Below are positions 1 through 9,754 of a stretch of 64,000 bases of DNA, in pieces. This DNA is from Monosporascus cannonballus (lineage: Eukaryota > Ascomycota > Sordariomycetes > Xylariales). Where the stretch lies: NCBI GenBank assembly GCA_004154925.1, contig QJNS01000172.1:8444-72443 (forward strand), written 5' to 3'. The notes below the pieces were generated by a model. That model saw nothing but the letters and a program-made list of their open reading frames with translations. It had not been told where the DNA came from and searched no databases. Position 1 is the first letter of the stretch. Every line of letters begins with the position of its first letter. The position numbers and the translations under genes are program-made.

Positions 1-14
1 CCCCCCCCCCCCCC
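1..14. other. Poly-C run at window edge, possible gap edge
   Basis: The window opens with 14 consecutive C residues. A similar homopolymer flanks the N gap at 62807-62816, so this is more likely the edge of an assembly gap or a base-calling artefact than biology. This is inference. Confidence 0.5.
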
Positions 15-1574
15 GCATCAGCATAGACTTCATCTTCATTCACGTTAAGATTTGGCTTCTTGCTGCCGCCGGAGCAGCAGCAGAACGACGGCGAGAAACA
101 ACTGTGGCGCCGCGGACGTAACGAAGACTTGTTTCGACGATGCGAGTTCGCTGTCCTGCTCCACGATCTACGGGTCTTGAGAGAGCGTATGCTTCAGTTG
201 CCGCGTGGAGACATGGTTCATCTTCTCCGTCTCGATACTGACTTCTAGCTGAAGTGATAATATTCTTCGTGCAGAACAGGCGGAATTCTGGCCACGTTGG
301 GTTGGGCTCGATGCTCTTCCCGGAGAGCATAGGTCCGGAGCTTGTCTACCTCCTGAATCCGCCCTGTCTTGTCGCCAAAGGGGCCTCGATTCCATGATCC
401 ACGCCTCCAAGCTGCCGACGCCTATTTACAGTCAACACATACATAGTTTCTCCTGTTGCGATGTCATTCCATGCAGGCAATCAAGCCCAGGTTGTGCCCA
501 TACGGACCTTCGACCGGGTCCCCGCGGCGTACTTTCGATCTCCACGCGGGACAGGTGCCGCTTGGGCATCTCTCATTTATAAACGCACATCCAATTGCTC
601 TGTGCGGATGGAATCTTCCTGCATTTTGTATGTGGGGTTGTAAACCATGTAATACAAGATTGCCAACCGGTACTAAGTGGACCTGGATGGTTTTATCTTT
701 CCTTGAAGTCAACCCTTCATTACAATACATTCGTCATTAAAATGTACACTTTGAAGCTGCACTGGCTCATTGCATCACGATGCGGTACGAACCTTATCCG
801 AGTACGGTTGTGGAAACGTCGAATATCGTTGTCCCTGCTTTACAAACTTCGAAAGTTAAGATACTAAGATAAAATCGCAACTTCAGGTTCCCATTATCGT
901 GTCTACCGAATCACCCATAGTGAAAGTCGAGTTAATAAAAAGTTTCACTTCCTATCGGTGTTGATATACCTGTCTAAGAACAATAAAATACCGAAGGATA
1001 TAGGTCCTGGGGAACCGCCCAAACAGTGGCATTGCACTTGGCCAATGATATGCCGGGCAACCGTACAGTGAAGCAAACTACAGTAGACTGTATTGGCAGT
1101 GATTCCCGGACTTCCCACCCAGCAGGCGCCTCGGGACCGACCCTCGGATCATGCACAAACAAGTCCAAGTGATTGGTACATATTCCACGCTGCTCGGTAT
1201 TAGAGCTGGCTACACCAGATATGGCTGAATAGCACATGCAACATCCGTCCCAGCTTCGTCCTCAACTAAATTTTCTGAGGCAACACCGTATTTCGGGGCA
1301 GCTGAGAAATTGTTCTCATGCATTTGCTGACCCTGATGGCGGGTAAGCGGTAGTACACAGTGCGCCGGACACCAGAAGAGGTCAGAATGCTTGGCACACC
1401 GCAGGTCCGAAACATCGCAAGCCACGGTGATCTAATCTAGTTATCCAGACTCTGAGAAGCTTTCTGCTCCCGCGCTTCGATGCAGCTCTCGGGGTTCATT
1501 GATCCCCACATGGACGACTGCTGCTTATGCCGGTGTCTCCAAGCGAGTCCGTCGTTGGGCTTGTGAAAAGGGGT
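15..1574. other. Intergenic, no gene supported
   Basis: About 1.5 kb of normal composition upstream of the reductase gene. Several short overlapping open frames exist on both strands around 40-870 and 974-1425, but none has a recognisable domain, splice structure or conserved motif. I see no RNA gene or repeat here. Confidence 0.5.
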
Positions 1575-1582
1575 TATATAAA
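1575..1582 (+). promoter_or_regulatory. TATA box of the naphthol reductase gene
   Basis: TATATAAA lies about 150 bp before the ATG at 1728, after a GGGG tract. Its position and match suit a fungal core promoter. It is inferred from sequence only. Confidence 0.5.
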
Positions 1583-1727
1583 GTTGCTCTTCCCCTGAAA
1601 GCTAAATTTCTCCATTGCGAGACTTCATTACGCATCCAACCTACCGCTTAAATACATCGGCACACGGAAACACTCGCAATTCAACAGTATTCAAATATTT
1701 TTAGTTTCAGCAAGTTCTATTTACAAG

Positions 1728-2902
1728 ATGCCTGGAGCCACTTCTAAGGGCAGCAAGTACGATGCCATCCCAGGACCTTTGGGGCTGGCTTCCGCTTCAC
1801 TCGAGGGCAAGGTCGCCCTCGTGACGGGTGCCGGTATGTGAGCCCCATTCCTTATGAACTTTCTCCTTTCCCTGGTGTCGCCAACCTTGTGTCCCAACAA
1901 TTTTCTGCGGCCTCAGAATAAGATCATGTATGTTCCTTCGTATCTGTTACGAGTCAAGCGACGGTCCTACTCGGCAAACCCCAATTGAAGTCCGGATGAC
2001 CCGTAAAGCCATTGACCAATCAGACTACTCCTTTGGTGCATTATCCTACTCGATCCGGTTACAGTGATTTTAGTTAACAGGGGGGCCCACCAACTAACAC
2101 TGCCCCGCAACAGGACGCGGTATCGGCCGAGAAATGGCCCTCGAGCTCGGACGCCGCGGGGCTAAGGTCATCGTAAACTACGCGAACAGCTCGGAATCAG
2201 CCGACGAGGTCGTTCATCTGATCAAGAAGAATGGCTCTGACGCGGCCGCCGTGAAGGCCAACGTCTCGGATGTCGAGCAGATCAAGTCACTCTTCAAGCA
2301 GGCCATTGAGATATTCGGCAAGCTGCACATTGTCTGCTCCAACAGTGGCGTTGTCTCGTTTGGTCACGTGAAGGACGTCACCCCCGAGGAGTACGATCGT
2401 GTGTTCACCATCAATACCCGCGGCCAGTTCTTCGTCGCCCAGCAGGCCTACATCCACCTCGAGGAGGGCGGCCGATTGATCTTGATGGGCAGCATCACCG
2501 GCCAGGCGAAGGGTGTCCCCAAGCATGCCGTCTATTCGGGTAGCAAAGGTACCATTGAGACCTTCGCACGCTGCATGGCCGTCGACTTCGGAGACAAGAA
2601 GATCACTGTCAATGTCGTCGCGCCTGGTGGTATTAAGACCGACATGTACCATGCCGTATGCCGCGAGTACATCCCCGACGGCGATCAGTTGGACGACGAA
2701 GCTGTCGATGAGGTAAGCGAGCGTGTAACCCTCTACGTCGGATTAGTAGCTGACATCTATCTAGTACGCCTCGACCTGGTCCCCTCTGAGGCGTGTGGGG
2801 CTGCCCATCGACATCGCTCGTGTCGTCTGCTTCTTGGCATCAAACGATGGTGGGTGGATAAATGGCAAGGTCCTGGGCATCGACGGCCACGCCATGATGT
2901 AA
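1728..2902 (+). CDS. Hydroxynaphthalene (THN-type) reductase, three exons
   Basis: NADPH-dependent short-chain dehydrogenase of the tri/tetrahydroxynaphthalene reductase group, which reduces polyhydroxynaphthalenes in DHN-melanin synthesis; close relatives such as versicolorin reductase act on aflatoxin-type polyketides. Exons are 1728-1833, 2114-2712 and 2765-2902, with introns GTATGT..CAG (280 nt, long for this type of gene) and GTAAGC..TAG (52 nt). All phases close to give 280 aa, close to the about 283 aa of characterised fungal enzymes. Visible motifs are the cofactor loop TGAGRGIG (residues 33-40), the NSG motif near 112, catalytic Ser162, and Tyr176-x3-Lys180 in YSGSK. The N-terminal [11 protein letters not shown] and the C-terminal GIDGHAMM are typical of the subgroup. 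A terminal Met resembles the trihydroxynaphthalene enzyme more than the tetrahydroxy one, but substrate choice is inference. No polyketide synthase or scytalone dehydratase is adjacent. Confidence 0.93.
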
Positions 2903-3481
2903 ACTACGTGTTATTATGGGCTGAGGATCTGCTTACGGAACCATATGTGTGCAAGGGGGCCTTACAGAGTGTGTAGTGTTACCAATAACCAAATAGACAT
3001 ATCCCCTTAAGGTAGCCATGTACGTCCAACTATACGCTGCTGCGTGTGACTAATTTTAGAGGCCCCGTCGCGCTGACATCCCTCGGGGCCAAGAACCCGC
3101 TACGCTAGGGATGCACTGCGCACGTTGCAGAGGGCGACTATCCTAGGAAGCCCCTTGAACATCCGTTAGCCGTGGAGTCGCACCGTGTCGACGGGAGTTG
3201 ACCCTTAGACCCGGTGATCTAACTCCCCATGAGCCCAGCCTGCCTGCACCCCCGGATGTCAGCTGCATGATGTCCCAAGATTGAAACCTACAGCCTGACA
3301 ACCTGAGAGCCTACATGAACAGGCACCACCTCCCCTCCACTTTGACAGCAACATAATCTTGCAAGTTGATTTCAGGACATATCCGCGGTATCATATAAGC
3401 CCTAACTGAGTTTCTGCGCGAGGCGGATGGCGACTAAGCAGAACACTGTCTGTCGGCGTGCAGAACAGGGGTTAGTCAAGC
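2903..3481. other. Intergenic, nothing identified
   Basis: About 580 bp between the reductase stop codon and the solo LTR. It is of mixed composition with no supported gene or RNA. It presumably includes the reductase 3'UTR just after 2902. Confidence 0.4.
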
Positions 3482-3702
3482 TATGGGACCCTGCATCACA
3501 TGCAGAAGCATATATGACTGAAGAAGGAATGAATTGTCAGGTTACTGACCTCTAGAAGGTCCTAGATAGAAGGTGAGGGTAACGAGCCCTCTTTATATAC
3601 ACAGAAAAGCAAGTGGTAGCCAAGAGATACGGCTACCGGAGTGGCGAAAGCGATAGCCGCTAGTCTGAAGACTAGCTAAGCCAAGGTGTTCTAGATTCGA
3701 CA
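3482..3702 (-). repeat. Solo LTR (family F) with 5-bp target duplication
   Basis: On the minus strand it begins TGTCGAATCTAG and ends in CATA. It aligns over its whole length with the LTR at 17484-17704, and both are 221 bp. It is flanked by the direct repeat CAAGC (3477-3481 and 3703-3707), the duplication expected of an LTR retrotransposon. No internal region or primer-binding site follows, so it is a solo LTR left by LTR-LTR recombination. The terminal CA has become TA, compatible with a C-to-T change. Confidence 0.88.
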
Positions 3703-3707
3703 CAAGC

Positions 3708-4599
3708 TATAACGTTTGCTCCAAAGATGCGGAGCATCGGTTAAGTTACATAGAGCCTTTATCAAGTCGGGATGAAGAAGGATGTCAGTTCTCCATGGCC
3801 GAGTTTTGGAACCTATAGCATCTGTCAGTCCCCGATTCCGCTACAATGATGCGGGACGTGTGTGCGGTGCGTCGAGACGTAGGCACAAGATGGCCCATGA
3901 GGCGAATTAGCCACCTCAGAGAACCCTCACTGGGAATCTAGTTGGCAGGTAGGTATAGTTGAATTGATCCCACTGCTCCGAACGAGAAATACGGATCTTC
4001 CGCCAAATAGTTCTTCTTTGATCCTACCCTTGGCTCACATACTCTGCTACACTGAATCTGTTTCATCCTTACTACCTTCCCATGGAACCCCCTTAGCTCC
4101 ATTATCTAGTCTTGATAACGGCAAGGACAAATTCTAGTTAGGCAGCAAGGCTTCGAACCGCGAAGCACTACGGGATCCTCCACTTGCGATAGCCACGCAG
4201 ACGCACGACGTAGCTGCTGAAGTGGCGGTTGGCGAGAAATACAGACTCAAACATATCAGGAGACATTGAATAAGGCCAGCTCAAAGCCTGCCATTAGGTG
4301 GAACCTTCGGCAAGTTTGTTGTCCGCGACGGTGACAGCGCTCACGCGTTCGCTATTCACAAAGCAGTCACAGACAAGAAGCCAGAGGAAACCATTCGTAA
4401 GTCGATAGTTCACCCTTCTGTCATGTGTCTCATTTTGGAGAGAGGCCATCTAGGGCTAGTTGAACCTTAGGAGTGTAGCCATAAAAATTCTCATTTGAAG
4501 CAGTCATTAACCGTGCTGTTACAGTGCCGGTCAGCTCTTCGCGCATACCAAAGGCCTTCCGCGAGGCCAAAACAATCGTACGGCCACTGCGCCTTCGGG
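3708..4599. other. Intergenic with one possible exon-like fragment
   Basis: No complete gene. Around 4297-4397 a frame reading GKFVVRDGDSAHAF... ends at a good donor (GTAAGT, about 4398). It could be a leftover exon of an unidentified gene or an upstream part of the AAA pseudogene. I do not recognise the family. Confidence 0.3.
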
Positions 4600-5990
4600 C
4601 TTCACGATTCCGTGAAGCTCGAAAGCCCCTTCCAGATGCTCATCCATCATTGGGATGGCCTGGACGGGTACAGACGTGCCGCGGTAGAGGGAGCTGCGCG
4701 TGAGCACCTATATCCCCTATTAAAACTTATGGAGCACAATGCTAGAGGAGCGCGATCGAGCGCTCAAGGTGATCTGGAAGGGGCAGGTCTCGTACGAAAA
4801 TGCCTGGGCCATATACCGGCCGGGCGACATCCTGTGCAGCCAGGCTGGGGGCCGCCCGGTGGCTCTTTGTCTGCGATAGATGGTGTACGGAGAAAACCAG
4901 GGCGAAGGGCCATACCCTCAAGGAGCCTCCCTGGTCTTTCTTTGACCCTGCCAGCAAGGGAAAGATCCGGGGCGTCTGGCTCCTTATACGGAAAAAGAGA
5001 GGGTGGTTCTGGATTGCACGGCCTCCGTGGAGGACCGATCGCTCGGCGAATCGCAGACGAAGACAGGCCCCGTGCGGTTCGTGTACTATCCCCCATACAC
5101 CATCGGCTTCTCGCTCGGTTGAAAGGAGTGGTACCATTTCTTCGTGAACTGTCTTACGCCGTTGCAGTGGAACAGCAGCGTTTGGAATTCGCTGGTGATA
5201 AAAGAAGAGGAGAAATTGATCTTCGGTCGCTAGTGACAACTCATGAATACTTGAACAATGCCTGCGATCCGATGGAGCGGAAGGAAAGGGGTTAGCAATC
5301 CTCTTCGTAAGTCTACTCCCTTTCCTTATGGGGAACTTGACAAGATCGGATTGTAATTCTAGCAGACCGAACGCATTCGCCTAGCAGGGACCTATATGAG
5401 TCAGGCAAGCTGCATTCGAGGTCCAGCTGAAGAAGTTACTCCGCCACGCTACGGTGCGGCAGGGGACCGTGCTGCTGGAAGAAGCCGACATCTTCCCGGA
5501 AGCGCGGGGGCACAAGGCCGCACAGCCCAACCGGAACGCATTGGTGGCAGGTGAGCTAGTTACTCCTCGATTTTAGTACTTCCTGTTGCATTCGACCTCG
5601 GCTAATGGTGGCGGCTTTCGCAGCTTTCTTAGCACTCCATAAGGAGCTCGAATGCTTTTCCGGCATCCTCTTCCTTACTACCAACCGCGTGAGCTCGTTC
5701 GAACCGGCCGTGAAGTCGAGGGTCCACCTCGCCCCGACCTACAACTTGCCCGAGGTCGAGACCCGCTGCCGCATCTGGACGAAGTATCTGAGCACTACAC
5801 CGGGAGGGAGATGTAGACCAACCGGAACAGCGCCATCGGCTCGCTGCCCCAAGTGAGACCCAATGGCAGGGAAATCGCTGGCGAGCTGACTACGGCGAGG
5901 ACCACCGCCCGATCGGAGGGAGGCCGCTACGTCTCGGGCATATCGAAACCGTCCTAGAAGTCCGTGACGTATTCGAAAAGAGTTCCACCA
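4600..5990 (+). pseudogene. Decayed AAA-family ATPase (DUF7025 plus AAA domain)
   Basis: Translation in shifting frames recovers a fungal DUF7025/AAA ATPase in the correct order. The DUF7025 part reads SVKLESPFQMLIHHWDG (about 4600-4660) and then SYENAWAIYRPGDIL (about 4785-4830). A pre-AAA stretch PLQWNSSVWNSLV is at about 5165. A Walker B-like VLLEEADIFPEARG (about 5470) has Glu where Asp is usual. Sensor-1/arginine-finger residues GILFLTTNRVSSFEPAVKSR lie at 5660-5720, and the C-terminal NGREIAGELTTARTT and HIETVLEVRDVFEK at about 5862-5980. At least three frame changes and several in-frame stops interrupt it. No P-loop GPPGVGKT is readable between about 5290 and 5400. It is a paralogue of the intact gene at 62303-64000. 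It is not AT-biased, so ordinary decay rather than heavy RIP seems responsible. Confidence 0.85.
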
Positions 5991-6316
5991 CAGGCTGTCA
6001 GTATGTAACATCGTCATCCTAAAGGCCGACGAGACGGTTGATCTAGGTACGGTTGACGGGGACATCTAACAGGCAGTATCCATTTACTACCAATGTGGTA
6101 CGCCGTATTCCTAGACATTTCTGATAGTGTCAATAGGCCCTGGGGAACTAACATCCTTGTGCGTATCTTATTGGTTTTATATCACGACAAGATTCATCAT
6201 GTTGGGGGGGGTTATCCGGGGGCATATAACCAAGTCGAAGCCATTATAGATGGTTCCTATGAGAATTACTCGAGTCTTAACTATCATACTAAAAGGCCCG
6301 GCCGTCCCGGCCCGCA
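5991..6316. other. Intergenic gap before the CVNH-LysM gene
   Basis: About 330 bp between the end of the pseudogene and the stop codon of the minus-strand lectin gene. No gene seen; it probably holds the lectin 3'UTR. Confidence 0.4.
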
Positions 6317-7351
6317 TCAACCAAAGCGAAGCCTTCCGTTGTCATTGGATATCCGTTCGTCCAGCTCGAGCCGGGAAAAGTTCCAACTCCCCCCGCCGGT
6401 CCTCAGCTCCGCCTCCAGGACCCGCCCTCCGTCGACGAGGCGGACGTCGCGGGCCGAGGCGCCGAAGCTCCCGGCCGACCCGCCCGGCACCTGCAGGACC
6501 TGTCCCGGGTAGATCATGTCCGGGTTGGCGAGGTTGTTCCTCCGCGCGATGTCATCGAAGCTGCAGTTGAAGCGCCGCGCGATTTCCCTCAGGGTGTCCC
6601 CCTGTTGAACGGTGACGCTGCTATTACCGCCGCCGCCAGAGCCCCAGCGGAAGCGGCCGTCCTCGTTGCTGATGATGTCGTTGAGGTTCAGGGTGCTCAC
6701 TTGGTCTTGCCCGTCTTCGCGCCGGCAGGTCGCGACGAGATCGAAGCCCTCGAGGTGGATATTGTGCGATGAAGCCGAGAAGTTGCCACCGTGGTGTGAC
6801 AGCCCCCGGTCCGATGAATGGTGCCCTCCGTAATGGTGATGAGACGGCCTCGGGGAGTGGCTCGGTCGGGGAGGCGAGTAGTGTGATGATTGCTCCTGCA
6901 TTTTCTCTTCCTCCTTTTTCTCCTTGCGATCGGCCACGAAGTCCTGCAACTTGTGGCCGGCGAAGGCGCCGGCCATTGCGCCTATGATTCCGTGGCCCAT
7001 CTTATGCCCGCCGTCGGCGCCGGCCGCAGCGCCGGCAAGCCCCCCCATCAAACCACGCTCCCCTTCCTGGCCTTCCTGCCCGGGGCCGCCCGGACCGGGA
7101 CTCGGGGATGAGCCGTGTGGATTCCCATACTGCGAGTTGGGTTGACTGTAGCCGGGCTGACCGCCGGGCGGACCGTAGCCTGGTTGACCGTAGCTGGGCT
7201 GACCGCCGGGCGGGCCGTAACCGGATTGACCGTAACCGGGCTGACCGTAGCCCTGTCCTCCACTGGGATAGGGAGATTGGGAACCCGAATTATCGTTATA
7301 GTAAGACGCTGCCTCGCCACCGTAACCCTGATTGCCGTAACGGGGGTCCAT
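6317..7351 (-). CDS. CVNH lectin with inserted LysM domain (type III CVNH-LysM)
   Basis: Intronless 344-aa protein. The first ATG is at 7351; the open frame runs a few codons further only through a TTG, so 7351 is the eukaryotic start. Residues 1-98 are Gly/Pro/Gln/Tyr-rich with repeats such as YGQPGYGPPGGQ. Residues 99-135 are a glycine-zipper-like stretch (GGLAGAAAGADGG, IIGAMAGAFAGHK). Next come a charged KEKKEEEK segment and a His/Pro/Ser-rich linker. The first cyanovirin-N half is at about 188-237 (NFSASSHNIHL ... DGRFRWG), a LysM at about 245-289 (VTVQQGDTLREIARRF ... IYPGQVLQVP), and the second CVNH half at about 293-344, ending NDNGRLRFG. A LysM between the two CVNH repeats is the known type III fungal architecture, expected to bind mannose glycans and chitin oligomers. 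There is no signal peptide, so it is probably cytoplasmic or unconventionally exported. Confidence 0.92.
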   Translation of the reverse strand: MDPRYGNQGYGGEAASYYNDNSGSQSPYPSGGQGYGQPGYGQSGYGPPGGQPSYGQPGYGPPGGQPGYSQPNSQYGNPHGSSPSPGPGGPGQEGQEGERGLMGGLAGAAAGADGGHKMGHGIIGAMAGAFAGHKLQDFVADRKEKKEEEKMQEQSSHYSPPRPSHSPRPSHHHYGGHHSSDRGLSHHGGNFSASSHNIHLEGFDLVATCRREDGQDQVSTLNLNDIISNEDGRFRWGSGGGGNSSVTVQQGDTLREIARRFNCSFDDIARRNNLANPDMIYPGQVLQVPGGSAGSFGASARDVRLVDGGRVLEAELRTGGGSWNFSRLELDERISNDNGRLRFG

Positions 7352-9754
7352 GTTTGTCAAAGGTCGAGTCTAGTCGCGCTTCGGTTGATTTCACTGCACA
7401 AACGGAAGTACTTCTGGGGTGAGCTCTTGGATTCTGGCTCGAGGCGGGAAGGAGGACGATGTGATATATATTGATGCCTCAACAGTTGATGGCTCCGCTC
7501 CGCCGTCGCTCCCGCCGATAATTGCGTGGCGCTGCATCTGACGTGTGCCTACATAGCCCCTGAGCTGGACAACTAAGTGGGGCTGCATCACGCTTGCGTC
7601 GCAACCGTTGGGTTTAGTCCAATGCACCTCTGCATTCTCGACTTTGATCTTCCCTTAGAGACAACCTTAAACGCGACCATGGTGTTTAGAGTTACACCGC
7701 CTGGTTTCATTCGTTGTGGGTATCCGCTGGTTAGTCGGCATCAAAGCTGTAATGCGGATATTCGGCATGCCTGTCATTCGAACACTGCCGCTCTGGTTAG
7801 TGACCGCAATGAAGCGCTAGCCAAGGACGGGGCTTTCATTGGGGCGGTTTCTTAGCTATGAGCAACCAATGAGATAGTCGCACTAGAGAACGCCTCGAGG
7901 CACGCTGTTGGTTCGCTTTCGCCGAATGTTGCAAACCCACTCCCCTCGCGTCGTTGGCAACTTGTGGCATAGTACCAAGTACGAGGTAGACCTCACATAG
8001 AGTTTTGCACTGCCGATGTGCCAACCAAATCATTGCCTACATATGTCCGAACAAGCACTCGAGGCAGCTTGGAGAAGTGAATAATCCAATGAACTGAGTA
8101 CTGATGAGGGCCATCCCCTCCGCGTCGACGTAAACTGAATTTCTCAGCTCTCCGTCAAATTACGTAACTGGGCCGGAACTGATATTGAGGGGTATAAATA
8201 TATTTGGTTAGCTTTACAGCCAGTTTCCCCAGAAGTTTAGAGTCGCCAGAAATAGCGAAATCAGCGCCATCTCATGTGAAACCGGGGGAATCAGACAGGC
8301 AGCGCCGCACTCTAGTTTTGATTATGACCGTGGAACAGCTGAAATAATTACTGTAAACTTCGAAGCACGCTATCGGGACGACCGCCCGCTCGTATTTCAC
8401 GTTAGATGACAGAGATGCCGTATACGATGGCACGGGCGGATAACCCGATGCGGTTCAGCGACGGGGTGACATCTTACCCGAGTCCACGCGGTCCTTAAGT
8501 CTCGATGACGATGACCCCGGGATCACCGGAACATGGAGCCTGCAGCCTCCGGCCACCTCTTCCTTTTCCTAGTGAGCCTCTGGCTGTATTCCCGAACCCG
8601 GGAGTTCAGTTGCGCCCTTCAAGTACATCCGCGATGATATGTCCCTGGGGAAATGGGTGTCTTCCGTCTAGGGTTCCGTGATAATGTTGGGCGCTGGAAT
8701 ATTAGCTCGCAGAGTGTATGGAGAACCGGGTCACAATATGTGATATGTGGCCACCTTGATGTCCATCACCTTTTCCCCACTTAAACTTCTTCTTGGCCCT
8801 ATTGGTAGGTCAACGCTGGATTGCTCAGCGAGACCGTAGATTTGCATGATATGCCATACGGTTACGGATGCAGGACCATTCACACTTCGGGCATTGCATG
8901 CTGTTTGCACATCCTTCATATTGCGAAGAGATCGTACGTAAGGCAAGTCGCATCTCTGCCACCGCTGAAGGAAATGCGGCTGGAGCGGCTCTCCTCCGCG
9001 AACGGGAACACAAGTCGCTGCGAATAGAAACGATAGCAGTATCGAACAGAGTTTCAAGATAGTCTGGTAGCTGGCAAAATTACCCAGGAGACGGCAAAGT
9101 TTCCAGCAGCGGATGGGCTCGTTCTTAAGCGCCTAATGACCAAAGGCTGTGTAATAGGCACAGCTTGGCGGCTGATCCTCTTTGTGCAGGCGACTGTATA
9201 GTCCACATAAAGATCGGGGTCGAGCATACCGGTTCCAACAGAGGCATGGACTCGGCTAAACATGCATCATGGAGGTTTGGCCACGAGGTCATCGAATATT
9301 TAGGGCAAGTATAATAATGTCGACATTCGTAAGGGCTCTATCCAGAGATCTGGAGGTATATGTTTTCATATGTGCTCAGCTTGGTCTGAGATGCTGAAGA
9401 CCACTCATCACGTACGTCTAGATTTCACATGTTACACAGCCACCTAATACTAATTAGGAAACGACCTCAGGTTATGGCTCATGGATCGGTGAAACCTTTC
9501 GAACGGTAGCATGCTCAGGTTGTCAACTATAAAGGTCGCTATTATACTGCGTACGCTATGCTCAGTAAGTCCGCGTACCGTACGATCGTGACTAGAGAAC
9601 GCCATAAGTCGTGTTTGGATAAGCTTTGTAAGAATATTCGGGGGTGGTTTGGACCGGGTTGAGCCCTCGTGTCCTCTAACTTCATTGCTTTCGCAGGTAT
9701 TATAGGATGTGTGTTCCGAACTTTGCTCTTATGGACTTGCAAGAGACGGTATCT
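7352..9754. other. Intergenic, 2.4 kb, no gene supported
   Basis: Holds the promoter of the minus-strand lectin gene; an AT stretch GATATATATT at 7461-7470 could be its TATA region. Small open frames at 7577-7855, 7836-8033, 8731-9057 and 9054-9263 have no recognised domain, and the one at 8731-9057 starts at TTG. No RNA gene or repeat seen. Confidence 0.4.

Noticed and set aside
4742..5239. Minus-strand 165-codon frame opposite the AAA pseudogene
   Set aside because: Antisense shadow; the plus-strand fragments carry all the recognisable family motifs.
8731..9057. Minus-strand frame with an attractive signal-peptide-like start, a possible small secreted protein
   Set aside because: The first residue is encoded by TTG, no ATG lies between it and the upstream stop, and no splice arrangement clearly supplies one.
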